Shown here piece by piece: positions 16,082-24,465 of a stretch of DNA of 45,809 nt; position 1 is the first letter of the stretch, and each line of letters opens with the position of its first letter. Made by a program: the position numbers and the translations under genes. The notes below the pieces were generated by a model, which was given only the letters and a program-made list of their open reading frames with translations, was not told where the DNA came from and ran no database searches. The DNA is from JBELMB01 sp042088665 (GTDB taxonomy: Bacteria; Pseudomonadota; Alphaproteobacteria; Rhodobacterales; Rhodobacteraceae): NCBI GenBank assembly GCA_042088665.1, contig JBELMB010000020.1, forward strand, positions 1 to 45,809, read 5' to 3'.

Positions 16082-17119
16082 ATGACCACCAGACGTAAGT
16101 TCCTGAGCGCGGCCGGCATCGCCGGTGCGGCGACCCTCGCCAGCCCTGCCATCGTCAAGGCGCAGAGCACCATCAAGTGGCGTTTCCAGACCTATGCAGG
16201 CGGCGCATTGGGCGAGCATGTGACCAAGCCCGCGATCGACTACATCAACGCCAACTCCAATGGCGAGCTTGAGATCGAACTCTTCTACGCCGATCAGATC
16301 GTCCCCACCGGCGAGCTGTTCCAGGCCCTGCAGCGCGGCACCATCGACGGCGTGCATTCCGACGACGATTCCATGGCCTCGCCGACGCCGCTGCGCATGT
16401 TCGGCGGCTATTTCCCATTTGCAACCAAGCACATCCTCGATGTGCCGGTGCTGTTCAACCAGTACGGGCTGGCCGATATCTGGCGCGAGGAATACGCCAA
16501 GGTCGGCGTGCAGTGGCTGTCCGCCGCCGGGCAGGATCCGTGCAACTTCAACACCAAGAAAGAGATCACCTCCGTCGCCGATCTCAGCGGGCTGAAGCTG
16601 TACACCTTCCCCACCGCGGGCCGTTTCCTTGCGCAGTTCGGCGTGGTGCCCGTAAACATCCCCTACGAGGATGCCGAAGTGGCCGTGCAGACCGGCGAGC
16701 TGGACGGCATGGCGTGGTCGGGCATCACCGAAGACTACACCGTCGGCTGGGCGGATGTGACGGACTACTTCCTGACCAACAACATCTCCGGCGCGTGGAT
16801 CGGGTCGTGGTTTGCGAACCAGGAACGCTGGGCAGAGCTGCCCGACCACCTGAAATCCGTGGTCATGGCGGGCGTCGAGGCAGGCCACACCTACCGCAAC
16901 CAGTGGTACTGGGGCGGCGAGGCGGCGTTGCGCGCCAATGGCGACAAGCTGCAGTTGCGCTCTGTGCCTGCCTCCGAATGGGCCGAAGTCGAGAACGCCG
17001 CCAAGGTGTTCTGGGACGAAGTCGCACAGGAAGGCGAAGTGCACGAGAAGATCGTCGGCATCTTCCGCGAGTACAACTCCGTCATCAACCAGGCTGGCGC
17101 TCCGTACAACTTCGAGTAA
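16082..17119 (+). CDS. TRAP transporter substrate-binding protein with twin-arginine signal
   Basis: A 345-residue DctP-family periplasmic binding protein. The N-terminus TTRRKFLSAAGIAGA is a twin-arginine (Tat) signal with cleavage near VKAQ, so it is probably exported folded. It resembles the mannitol/chloroaromatic or keto-acid subgroup: AGGALGEH, DGVHSDDDSM, LKLYTFPTAGRF, ELDGMAWSG. The conserved arginine that usually binds a substrate carboxylate is not evident in LKLYTF, so the ligand need not be a simple carboxylate. A clear gagagga site precedes the ATG. Two GC-rich hairpins follow the stop. Confidence 0.93.
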   Translation: MTTRRKFLSAAGIAGAATLASPAIVKAQSTIKWRFQTYAGGALGEHVTKPAIDYINANSNGELEIELFYADQIVPTGELFQALQRGTIDGVHSDDDSMASPTPLRMFGGYFPFATKHILDVPVLFNQYGLADIWREEYAKVGVQWLSAAGQDPCNFNTKKEITSVADLSGLKLYTFPTAGRFLAQFGVVPVNIPYEDAEVAVQTGELDGMAWSGITEDYTVGWADVTDYFLTNNISGAWIGSWFANQERWAELPDHLKSVVMAGVEAGHTYRNQWYWGGEAALRANGDKLQLRSVPASEWAEVENAAKVFWDEVAQEGEVHEKIVGIFREYNSVINQAGAPYNFE

Positions 17120-17131
17120 GACACCGACAGC

Positions 17132-17163
17132 GGGGCGCGCCGGGTCACAGCCCGGGGCGCCCC
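17132..17163 (+). terminator. GC-rich hairpin 1 after the TRAP binding-protein gene
   Basis: Arms 17132-17144 and 17151-17163 pair over 13 positions with one mismatch around a 6-base loop. There is no T-run, so a transcript-stabilising or partial-termination element is likelier than a full terminator. It would let the binding protein be made in excess over the downstream enzymes. Confidence 0.6.
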
Positions 17164-17188
17164 CGAGACAACCGCTGACCGGAAAACC

Positions 17189-17213
17189 GGGGCGCCCGAC
17201 CCGCGGGCGCCCC
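17189..17213 (+). terminator. GC-rich hairpin 2 before the glutamine-synthetase-like gene
   Basis: GGGGCGCCCG (17189-17198) and CGGGCGCCCC (17204-17213) form a perfect 10-bp stem with a 5-base loop, ending 22 bp before the GTG start. The sequence after it, tcctaatcggg, has no T-run. Its arms share the ggggcgccc core with hairpin 1, suggesting duplication. Probably an attenuator or RNA-stability element. Confidence 0.6.
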
Positions 17214-17235
17214 TCCTAATCGGGAGAGATCCGTC

Positions 17236-18600
17236 GTGACCGCAAACCTGACCTTTGAAACCCTCAAGGAAGAGGCCGCGCAGGGCAAGATCGACACGGT
17301 GCTCGTGTGTCTTGTGGACATGCAGGGCCGCCTGATGGGCAAGCGCTTTCATGTCTCGAATTTCATCGAGAGCGGTCACCACGAGACGCATTGCTGCAAC
17401 TATCTCTTTGCCACGGACCTCGCGATGGCGACACCGGACGGCTATGCCGCCTCGTCCTGGGCGCAGGGCTATGGCGATTACGTCATGAAACCCGACATGA
17501 CGACGCTGCGCCGCGTGCCCTGGCTGGAGGGCACTGCCCTGGTGCTTTGCGATATCATCGACCATCACACGCATGCCCCGGTGCCGCACACGCCACGGCA
17601 GATCCTCAAGGAACAGGTGGCCCGGGCCGAAGCGATGGGCCTGACCCCGACGATGGCGACCGAGCTTGAATTCTTCTTGTTCGAGAAAAGCTTTGACGAG
17701 ATCCGCCGCGGCGGCTTTCGCGACCTGACCCCGATCAGCGGCTACAACGAGGATTACAATATCCTTCAGACCAGCAAGGAAGAGCACGTCATGCGGCCGA
17801 TCCGCAACTTGCTGGTGGCCGCCGGTGTGCCCGTCGAGAACTCCAAGGGCGAGGCGGAGACCGGTCAGGAAGAGCTGAATATCCGCTACGCCGATGCGCT
17901 GCATTGCGCCGACCATCACACGCTGGCCAAGCAGGCGATCAAGGAGATCGCCAACCAGCACGGCCATGCGGCGACCTTTCTGCCCAAGTGGCACCACGAC
18001 AAGGTCGGCTCTGCCGCACATATCCACCAATCGCTGATGGCGGGGGGCGAGAACGTCTTTTACGACGCCGATGCGCCGCTGACCATGTCGGACACCATGC
18101 GCGCCTATGTGGCTGGATTGCTGGCCTATTCCGGCGATATCACGGTCTTTCTGGCGCCCTATGTGAACAGCTACAAACGCTTTTTGCCGGGCACCTTTGC
18201 CCCGACCAAGATCGCCTGGAGCATCGACAACCGAACCGCGGGCTATCGCCTCGTGGGGGACGGCACAAAGGGCGTGCGGATCGAGTGTCGGATCCCCGGT
18301 TCTGACATCAATCCCTATCTCGCCTGCGCCGCGCAACTGGCCGCCGGGCTCACCGGCATCGAAGAGGGGCTGACGCTGGATGCGCCTGTCACCGGCGATG
18401 TCTACGCCATGTCCGACGTGCCCTCGATTCCGCATACCCTGCGCGCGGCGACCGAAGCGCTGCGCGGCTCGGCCATGCTGCGCAAGACCATGGGCGACGC
18501 AGTCATAGATCATTACACCCGCGCGGCCGAAGTCGAACAGGAGGCGTTTGACGCCGTTGTCACCGACTGGGAAATCGCCCGCGGATTTGAAGGAGCCTGA
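17236..18600 (+). CDS. Glutamine synthetase-like gamma-glutamyl ligase
   Basis: A 454-residue member of the short glutamine synthetase branch (GlnT/PuuA-like), which uses ATP to join an amine to the gamma-carboxyl of glutamate. The start is GTG with gggagag upstream. Catalytic elements are present: E143 and E145 (TELEFFLF), the E206/E208/E213 cluster (KGEAETGQEELN), H262 (AAHIHQSL), NSYKRF near 311-316 and E350/R352 (IECRIPGSD). It sits between a TRAP importer and two dehydrogenases rather than with nitrogen-regulation genes, so it likely acts on an imported amine, such as an amino alcohol, not on ammonia. A secondary ammonia-assimilating enzyme is the alternative. Confidence 0.9.
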   Translation: MTANLTFETLKEEAAQGKIDTVLVCLVDMQGRLMGKRFHVSNFIESGHHETHCCNYLFATDLAMATPDGYAASSWAQGYGDYVMKPDMTTLRRVPWLEGTALVLCDIIDHHTHAPVPHTPRQILKEQVARAEAMGLTPTMATELEFFLFEKSFDEIRRGGFRDLTPISGYNEDYNILQTSKEEHVMRPIRNLLVAAGVPVENSKGEAETGQEELNIRYADALHCADHHTLAKQAIKEIANQHGHAATFLPKWHHDKVGSAAHIHQSLMAGGENVFYDADAPLTMSDTMRAYVAGLLAYSGDITVFLAPYVNSYKRFLPGTFAPTKIAWSIDNRTAGYRLVGDGTKGVRIECRIPGSDINPYLACAAQLAAGLTGIEEGLTLDAPVTGDVYAMSDVPSIPHTLRAATEALRGSAMLRKTMGDAVIDHYTRAAEVEQEAFDAVVTDWEIARGFEGA

Positions 18601-18603
18601 CCC

Positions 18604-19980
18604 GTGACACGCGTTGACCTGATCTCCCCCATCGATGGCTCGGTCTACCTCAGCCGGGACGTCCTGTCCCGTGACGCCGCCCTCGAGGCCGCCGCAAAGG
18701 CCCGGCGGGCCCAGGCCGCCTGGCGCGCCCGCCCCTTGCAGGAACGTATCGATCTGGTGCTGAAGGCCAATGATATTGTCGGTCAATCCACCGACCGCAT
18801 GGCACAGGAACTGGCCCATCAGATGGGCCGCCCCGTCCGCTACGGCGGCGAGTTTGGCGGCTTTGACGAACGGCTGCGCTACATGGCCAGCGTCGCGGCA
18901 GAGGGCCTTGCCCCGCAGGTCATCGAGGCGTCCGAGGAGTTCACCCGCCAGATCAAGCGCGTGCCATGGGGTGTCGTGCTGGTCGTGGCGCCTTGGAACT
19001 ACCCTTATATGACCGCGATCAATACGGTCGCTCCGGCGCTGATCGCGGGCAACACGGTGATCCTGAAACACGCCAGCCAGACGCTTTTGGTGGGCGAACG
19101 GCTGGCCGAGGCCTTTCATGCCGCCGGCGTGCCCGAAGACGTCTTTCAGAACGTCGTGATCGACCACGACACCACCGACGCGCTGATCGCCGGTCGCGCG
19201 GTGGATTTCGTCAACTTCACCGGCTCGGTCGGCGGCGGACAGGCGATGGAGCGCGCGGCGGCGGGTACTTTTATCCCCGTCGCAACAGAGCTGGGCGGCA
19301 AGGACCCCGGCTATGTCCGAGCCGATGCCGATCTGGAGGCCGCAGTCGACACGCTGCTGGATGGCGCGATGTTCAACGCGGGCCAATGCTGTTGCGGGAT
19401 CGAGCGGATCTACGTCCACAGATCCCTCTTCGATGCCTTTGTCGAAAAATCCGTCGCCTGGGCACAGGCGCAAAAGCTTGGCCATCCGATGGCGGCCGAG
19501 ACCACACTTGGCCCGATGGCCAACATCCGCTTTGCCCGTGAGGTCCGCGCCCAGATCGCAGAGGCGCTGGCCGATGGGGCCACCGCCCATGTCCCGCAAA
19601 TGGCCGCCGACGATGGCGAGAATTGCTATGTCACCCCGCAGGTGCTGACCGGGGTGACCCATGACATGCGCATCATGCGCGATGAGACCTTTGGCCCGGC
19701 GGTCGGCATCATGGCCGTCGAGGATGACGACGAGGCCGTACGCCTGATGAACGACAGCCGCTTTGGCCTGACCGCCAGCGTCTGGACCAGCGACCCCGCA
19801 GCGGCCGAACAGATCGGCGACCGGATCGAGACCGGCACCGTTTTCATGAACCGTTGCGACTACCTGGATCCGGCGCTGTGCTGGACCGGGTGCAAGGACA
19901 CCGGGCGCGGCGCCGGCCTGTCCTCCCTTGCCTATCAGGCCCTGACGCGGCCCAAATCCTATCACTTGAGGAAGCTGTAA
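18604..19980 (+). CDS. NAD(P)-dependent aldehyde dehydrogenase
   Basis: A 458-residue aldehyde dehydrogenase, about 30 residues shorter at the N-terminus than typical 490-residue forms. Catalytic C263 lies in NAGQCCCG, inside an unusual run of three cysteines, and the base E229 in ELGGKDP. The cofactor loop is VAPWNYP. The start is GTG, 3 bp after the ligase stop, and the stop overlaps the alcohol dehydrogenase start by one base. Its likely role is oxidising the aldehyde produced by the following alcohol dehydrogenase, possibly while still gamma-glutamylated, as PuuC does in putrescine breakdown. The true substrate is unknown. Confidence 0.9.
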   Translation: MTRVDLISPIDGSVYLSRDVLSRDAALEAAAKARRAQAAWRARPLQERIDLVLKANDIVGQSTDRMAQELAHQMGRPVRYGGEFGGFDERLRYMASVAAEGLAPQVIEASEEFTRQIKRVPWGVVLVVAPWNYPYMTAINTVAPALIAGNTVILKHASQTLLVGERLAEAFHAAGVPEDVFQNVVIDHDTTDALIAGRAVDFVNFTGSVGGGQAMERAAAGTFIPVATELGGKDPGYVRADADLEAAVDTLLDGAMFNAGQCCCGIERIYVHRSLFDAFVEKSVAWAQAQKLGHPMAAETTLGPMANIRFAREVRAQIAEALADGATAHVPQMAADDGENCYVTPQVLTGVTHDMRIMRDETFGPAVGIMAVEDDDEAVRLMNDSRFGLTASVWTSDPAAAEQIGDRIETGTVFMNRCDYLDPALCWTGCKDTGRGAGLSSLAYQALTRPKSYHLRKL

Positions 19981-21125
19981 TGTCGATCACTGCCAACTGG
20001 TCCTATCCCACCGCCATCCGGTTCGGCGCGGGTCGCATCAGCGAGATAGCCGAGGCCTGTGAGGCCGCCGGGATATCAAAGCCGCTGCTGGTCACCGACC
20101 GCGGGCTCGCGACGATGGAGATCACGACCAGAACCCGCGATCTGATGGAGGCCGCGGGACTGGGACGCGCGATGTTCGCCGAGGTTGATCCCAACCCCTC
20201 AGACACCAATGTGGACGCGGGCCTGAAAACCTACCGCGACGGCGGCTTTGACGGGGTCATCGCCTTTGGCGGCGGCTCGGGCCTCGATCTGGCAAAGACG
20301 CTGGCCTTCATGGCCGGGCAGACCCGGCCGCTGTGGGATTTCGAAGACATCGGCGACTGGTGGACGCGCGCAGACCCAAGCGGCATACACCCCATCGTTG
20401 CGGTGCCGACCACAGCGGGGACCGGGTCCGAAGTGGGCCGCGCCAGTGTCATTACCAATTCGCAGACCCATGAGAAAAAGATCATCTTTCACCCAAAGAT
20501 GCTGCCTGCCGTGGTGATCTGCGATCCGGAACTGACCGTTGGCATGCCGGCCCATATCACCGCCGGGACCGGGCTGGATGCCTTTGCCCATTGCGTCGAG
20601 GCCTTCAGCAGCCCGCACTACCACCCGATGAGTCAGGGCATCGCGCTGGAGGGCATGCGGCTGGTCAAGGACAACCTGCCCCGCGCCTATGCCAATGGCA
20701 GCGACATCGAGGCGCGCGCCAACATGATGAGCGCCGCAGCCATGGGCGCTACCGCCTTTCAAAAGGGGCTGGGGGCGATCCATGCCTTGTCCCACCCCAT
20801 CGGCGCAAATCACCACACGCATCACGGCACGACCAATGCGGTCTGCATGCCCGAAGTGCTGAAGTTCAACGCCGAGGCGATCCGCACGCGCTTCGACGGC
20901 GCGGCGGCTTATCTGGGGATTGACGGTGGCTTTGACGGGTTCCGCGGTTTCGTGGACGATCTGAACGCCAGCATGGGCATTCCCAAGACGCTGACGGCCC
21001 TCGGTGTCACGGACCCGGATCTGGACCGTCTGGTGGCTGACGCGCTGCGTGACCCCTCAACCGGGGGCAATCCGGTCGAGATGACACAAGCCAACACCCG
21101 CGCCCTGCTGGAAAAGCTGCTTTGA
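19980..21125 (+). CDS. Iron-containing alcohol dehydrogenase
   Basis: A 381-residue group III (iron-type) alcohol dehydrogenase. GGGSGLDLAK (97-106) binds the NAD(P) phosphates and PTTAGTGSE is the family signature. Metal ligands D200, H204, H268 and H282 follow the FucO spacing. I chose the ATG overlapping the aldehyde dehydrogenase stop because it gives the normal family length; an in-frame ATG at 19854 would add an unrelated tail. With the preceding dehydrogenase it could oxidise a primary alcohol to an acid in two steps. It is the last gene of the run before a 253-bp gap. Confidence 0.92.
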   Translation: MSITANWSYPTAIRFGAGRISEIAEACEAAGISKPLLVTDRGLATMEITTRTRDLMEAAGLGRAMFAEVDPNPSDTNVDAGLKTYRDGGFDGVIAFGGGSGLDLAKTLAFMAGQTRPLWDFEDIGDWWTRADPSGIHPIVAVPTTAGTGSEVGRASVITNSQTHEKKIIFHPKMLPAVVICDPELTVGMPAHITAGTGLDAFAHCVEAFSSPHYHPMSQGIALEGMRLVKDNLPRAYANGSDIEARANMMSAAAMGATAFQKGLGAIHALSHPIGANHHTHHGTTNAVCMPEVLKFNAEAIRTRFDGAAAYLGIDGGFDGFRGFVDDLNASMGIPKTLTALGVTDPDLDRLVADALRDPSTGGNPVEMTQANTRALLEKLL

Positions 21126-21378
21126 TCCTTTTGGGCCTGCCTCGTCACGCTGTTGCGCGCGCGGGCCAGAATGGGCAGGCCAAAACGCAATGGCCAGAAC
21201 GGTTTGGCCTGAATGGTTTGGCTCCATGGTGCAGACAGAACGAAGAGGCCTCAAAAGAAATCTGCCAACAGACAGTCCCCAATTGACAAGTGCCAAGAGA
21301 CCGGCCCCGATCGTCAGGCCCCGATAGTCAGGCCAGACCGGGCGGAGATGAGCGAACCGATTTGAACGGAACGGCGAC
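21126..21378. other. GGCC-dotted intergenic spacer
   Basis: No gene or clear terminator is visible. The stretch contains many dispersed GGCC words (gggcctg, gggccag, caggcc, tggccag, tggcctg, caggcccc, caggccag), mostly spaced 10-20 bp. Similar texture is found at about 550-720 and 12214-12308. Confidence 0.5.
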
Positions 21379-23004
21379 GTGACCCAGTATGATTACATCA
21401 TCATCGGCGCGGGCTCTGCGGGCTGCATACTCGCGGAACGGCTCAGCGCTTCGGGCCGCGACACCGTGCTCCTGCTCGAAGCGGGGGGGCGCGGGAGATC
21501 GCCATGGATCACGCTGCCCGTGGGCTATGGCAAGACATTCTACGATCCATCCGTGAACTGGCGATATCAGGCTGCACCGGACCCCGGGCTGGACGGTCGC
21601 AGCCTCTATTGCCCGCGCGGCAAGGGCGTCGGCGGATCCGGCGCGATCAACGCCATGGTTTATGCCCGCGGCTTGCCGCATGATTTCGACGACTGGGCCG
21701 AGGCCGGCGCCTCCGGCTGGGACTGGCCCACCGTGCGCGCCACCTACGACACGCTTGAGACACAGATCGCCATCGACGGGCAGCGCAGCGGCAAGGGGCG
21801 GATGCATGTGCAGGATGTCTCTGACCGGATCCACCCTGCCACGCGGCACTATTTTGACGCCGCGGCCGAGTTGGGCCTGCCTGCGACCTCCGACAACAAC
21901 GGCCCCGAGCCGGAGGGCGTGTCAGCCTATCGCAACAACATCAGCGGCGGGCGGCGGATGCATTCGGCCCGGTCTCATCTCGCGCCAGCCCTGAAACGCC
22001 GCAACGTCCGGCTGATCACCAAAGCGCTGGTGGACCGGATCGGGTTTGACGGCCGCCGCGCGCGCTTTGTGCACCTGCACCACAAGGGGCAAAGCGCCGC
22101 TTTGCCAGCCACCCGTTTCGAAGCCCGGCGCGAGATCATCATCGCCGCCGGGGCGGTGGCCTCACCCGGGGTCCTGCAACGCTCCGGTCTTGGCCCGGCC
22201 GAGGTTCTGAAATCCCATGGCATCACGCCCCTGCTCGACAGCCCCCATGTCGGCGGCAACCTGCAGGATCACCTCGGCGTGGACTACTTCTTTCGTGCGA
22301 CGGAACCGACCCTGAACACTGTGCTGCGGCCCTTTTGGGGCAAACTGCGGGCAGCCTTGCAATATGCCATATCGCGGCGCGGCCCGCTGTCGATGTCGGT
22401 CAACCAATGCGGCGGCTATCTACGCTCCACACCGGAGCGGGCGCGCCCCGACTTGCAGCTCTACTTCAACCCGGTGACCTATACGACCACGCCAAGGGGA
22501 ACGCGCACGGTGATCCAGCCCGATCCCTTTCCCGGCTTCTTTATCGGGTTCAATCCCGCAAGACCCGACAGCCGTGGACGCATCGACATCAGCAGCGCCG
22601 ACGCGGACGCCCCGCCCGTGATCACCCCCAATGCGCTGACCACGGAAGACGACCGCGCGACGGTCATCGCCGGGGGCCTTTTGTGTCAGCGCATGATCGC
22701 GACCCGGGCGCTGTCAGGCCTCATCGAAAGCGCCATGGCGCCGGACCTGCGCCCGATGTCCGCGGCGGAGACGCTGTCGGATTTTCGCGCCCGGGCCACC
22801 TCGGTCTATCACCCCGTCGGCACCTCCCGGATGGGCACCGGGATAGAGACCTCGGTTGTATGTCCGAGGCTGAAGGTGCACGGTGTGGCGGGGCTGCGCG
22901 TTGTCGACGCCTCGGTGTTTCCCAATATCACCTCGGGAAACACCAATGCGCCCACCATGATGGTAGCGCAGAAGGCAGCGGACCTGATCCTGGAGGACCC
23001 ATGA
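21379..23004 (+). CDS. GMC-family FAD oxidoreductase (choline dehydrogenase-like)
   Basis: A 541-residue glucose-methanol-choline oxidoreductase that oxidises an alcohol using FAD. It shows the N-terminal FAD motif IIGAGSAGC, the GMC signature region GKGVGGSGAINAMVYARG near residues 75-93, the second signature AGAVASPGVLQRSG near 257-270, and the C-terminal catalytic histidine region VYHPVGTSRMG with SGNTNAPTMM. The start is GTG with only a weak ribosome site. It overlaps the enolase-superfamily gene by ATGA, so the pair works together, perhaps oxidising a sugar or polyol whose acid is then dehydrated. The exact substrate cannot be read from the sequence. Confidence 0.92.
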   Translation: MTQYDYIIIGAGSAGCILAERLSASGRDTVLLLEAGGRGRSPWITLPVGYGKTFYDPSVNWRYQAAPDPGLDGRSLYCPRGKGVGGSGAINAMVYARGLPHDFDDWAEAGASGWDWPTVRATYDTLETQIAIDGQRSGKGRMHVQDVSDRIHPATRHYFDAAAELGLPATSDNNGPEPEGVSAYRNNISGGRRMHSARSHLAPALKRRNVRLITKALVDRIGFDGRRARFVHLHHKGQSAALPATRFEARREIIIAAGAVASPGVLQRSGLGPAEVLKSHGITPLLDSPHVGGNLQDHLGVDYFFRATEPTLNTVLRPFWGKLRAALQYAISRRGPLSMSVNQCGGYLRSTPERARPDLQLYFNPVTYTTTPRGTRTVIQPDPFPGFFIGFNPARPDSRGRIDISSADADAPPVITPNALTTEDDRATVIAGGLLCQRMIATRALSGLIESAMAPDLRPMSAAETLSDFRARATSVYHPVGTSRMGTGIETSVVCPRLKVHGVAGLRVVDASVFPNITSGNTNAPTMMVAQKAADLILEDP

Positions 23005-24173
23005 CCATCCCTTATTCACCCTCGGGCGCGGTGCCCACCGGAGACGATCGCGGGCAAAATGACACCGGTCCGCGCATCCGGAAGCTGGAGACATTTGCCT
23101 CGCAGATGGTTGGCTTTGTGCGGGTCACGGCCGAAGACGGCAGCACCGGCTGGGGCCAGGTGTCGACCTACAACAGCGACCTGACCTGCGAGATCCTGCA
23201 CCGGCAGGTCGCGCCATGGGCGCTGGGGCGAGGCATGGACGCGCTTGAGGACGTGATCGCCGAAGTGCCCCGCCGCGAGCACAAGTTCCCGGGCACCTAC
23301 CTGTGTCGCGCCATGGCCGGGCTGGACACCGCCGTCTGGGACTGGCGCGGCAAGGCCGCCGGCAAGCCGGTCACGACGCTGCTGGGGGGATCGCCGGGCA
23401 GGCTTCGGGCCTATGCCTCGTCGATGCGGCGCGACATCACGCCCGAAGCCGAGGCCGCGCGCCTCGCCGCGCTGCGGGACGCAAAGGGGTTTGACGCCTT
23501 CAAGGTGCGCGTCGGCGCCGAATGCGGTCTGGATCAGGACGAATGGCCGGGCCGGACCGAAGCGATCATTCCCACCATCCGCGCGGGCCTTGGCGCGGAT
23601 GTCTCGCTGCTGGTCGACGGCAATTCCGGCTTCAGCCCGGCGCGCGCCATCGAGGTCGGCAGGATGCTCGAAAGCGAGGGCTATGAGCATTTCGAAGAGC
23701 CCTGCCCCTACTGGGAGATCGAACAGACGGCCGAAGTGACTGCGGCCCTCGACATCAACGTGACCGGTGGCGAGCAGGACTGGGATCTGCAGCACTGGAA
23801 GCGCATGATCGCCATGCGCGCCGTCAACATCATCCAGCCGGACGTGCTGTACCTTGGTGGTATCGGCCGAACCTTGGAGGTCGCGCGCATGGGCGCCGCC
23901 GCGGGCCTGCCCTGTACGCCCCATTGCGCCAATCTTTCGCTGGTGACGTTGTTCACCATGCATGTGCTGCGCGCCCTGCCCAATGCGGGGAACTACCTCG
24001 AGTTCTCGATCGAAGGGACGGACTACTACCCTTGGCAGACGGATCTTTACGTCAATGATCCTTATACGATCACCGATGGCAAGGCAGAGGTCACCGACGC
24101 CCCCGGCTGGGGCGTTGAAGTCGCGCCGGAATGGCTGGCCAAATCGACCTATCTGAGCAGCGAAGCGGACTGA
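23001..24173 (+). CDS. Enolase-superfamily enzyme, mandelate racemase subgroup
   Basis: A 390-residue protein with the two-domain enolase-superfamily plan: a capping domain (about 25-135) and a barrel. Catalytic residues visible are K168-x-R170 (AFKVRVG), metal ligands D206 (LVDGNSG), E232/E233 (HFEEPCP) and E258 (TGGEQDW), and a D281/H308 pair (IIQPDVLY, CTPHCAN). The Asp-His dyad places it in the mandelate racemase subgroup, whose members are mostly sugar-acid dehydratases or racemases. KxR rather than KxK, together with this neighbourhood, leaves the substrate open. It is cotranscribed with the GMC oxidoreductase and convergent with the Gfo/Idh/MocA gene. Confidence 0.9.
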   Translation: MTIPYSPSGAVPTGDDRGQNDTGPRIRKLETFASQMVGFVRVTAEDGSTGWGQVSTYNSDLTCEILHRQVAPWALGRGMDALEDVIAEVPRREHKFPGTYLCRAMAGLDTAVWDWRGKAAGKPVTTLLGGSPGRLRAYASSMRRDITPEAEAARLAALRDAKGFDAFKVRVGAECGLDQDEWPGRTEAIIPTIRAGLGADVSLLVDGNSGFSPARAIEVGRMLESEGYEHFEEPCPYWEIEQTAEVTAALDINVTGGEQDWDLQHWKRMIAMRAVNIIQPDVLYLGGIGRTLEVARMGAAAGLPCTPHCANLSLVTLFTMHVLRALPNAGNYLEFSIEGTDYYPWQTDLYVNDPYTITDGKAEVTDAPGWGVEVAPEWLAKSTYLSSEAD

Positions 24174-24465
24174 TCACGATCTGCCCGCGCGGACGTCCCG
24201 GTCGGGGCAATTGCGCGGGCACGCCGGGCGTGTCGAGACGCCAAACGACGCCCCGGGAACCGGAAAGCTCCGTCTGGGCCGAGGTGTCCGGGATGCTGCG
24301 TCTGGGCTGCCGCGTGTGGGCCGCGCGGTCCGGGCTTCGTCGCCGAGCGATCAGCGCGCCCACGACAGCGGCCCACCCCATGGTCCCGCAAAGCATGGGA
24401 TCCGCGCCGCGCGCATAGCCCAGATCGCTTGCAGGCCGCGCCCCGGACCGACAGCTCCTGCAAAC
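24174..24465. other. Convergent intergenic region
   Basis: This is a 292-bp gap between the convergent enolase-superfamily and Gfo/Idh/MocA genes. TGCCCGCGC (24182-24190) and GCGCGGGCA (24213-24221) are perfect inverted copies 22 bp apart and could form a long-loop hairpin on both strands, though no T-run follows. Nothing else is recognised. Confidence 0.4.

Noticed and set aside
16891..19965. Very long minus-strand open frame opposite the ligase and dehydrogenase genes
   Set aside because: It is antisense to well-conserved enzymes, has shadow-like composition (rich in R, H, D, G with no domain) and results from high GC at third codon positions.
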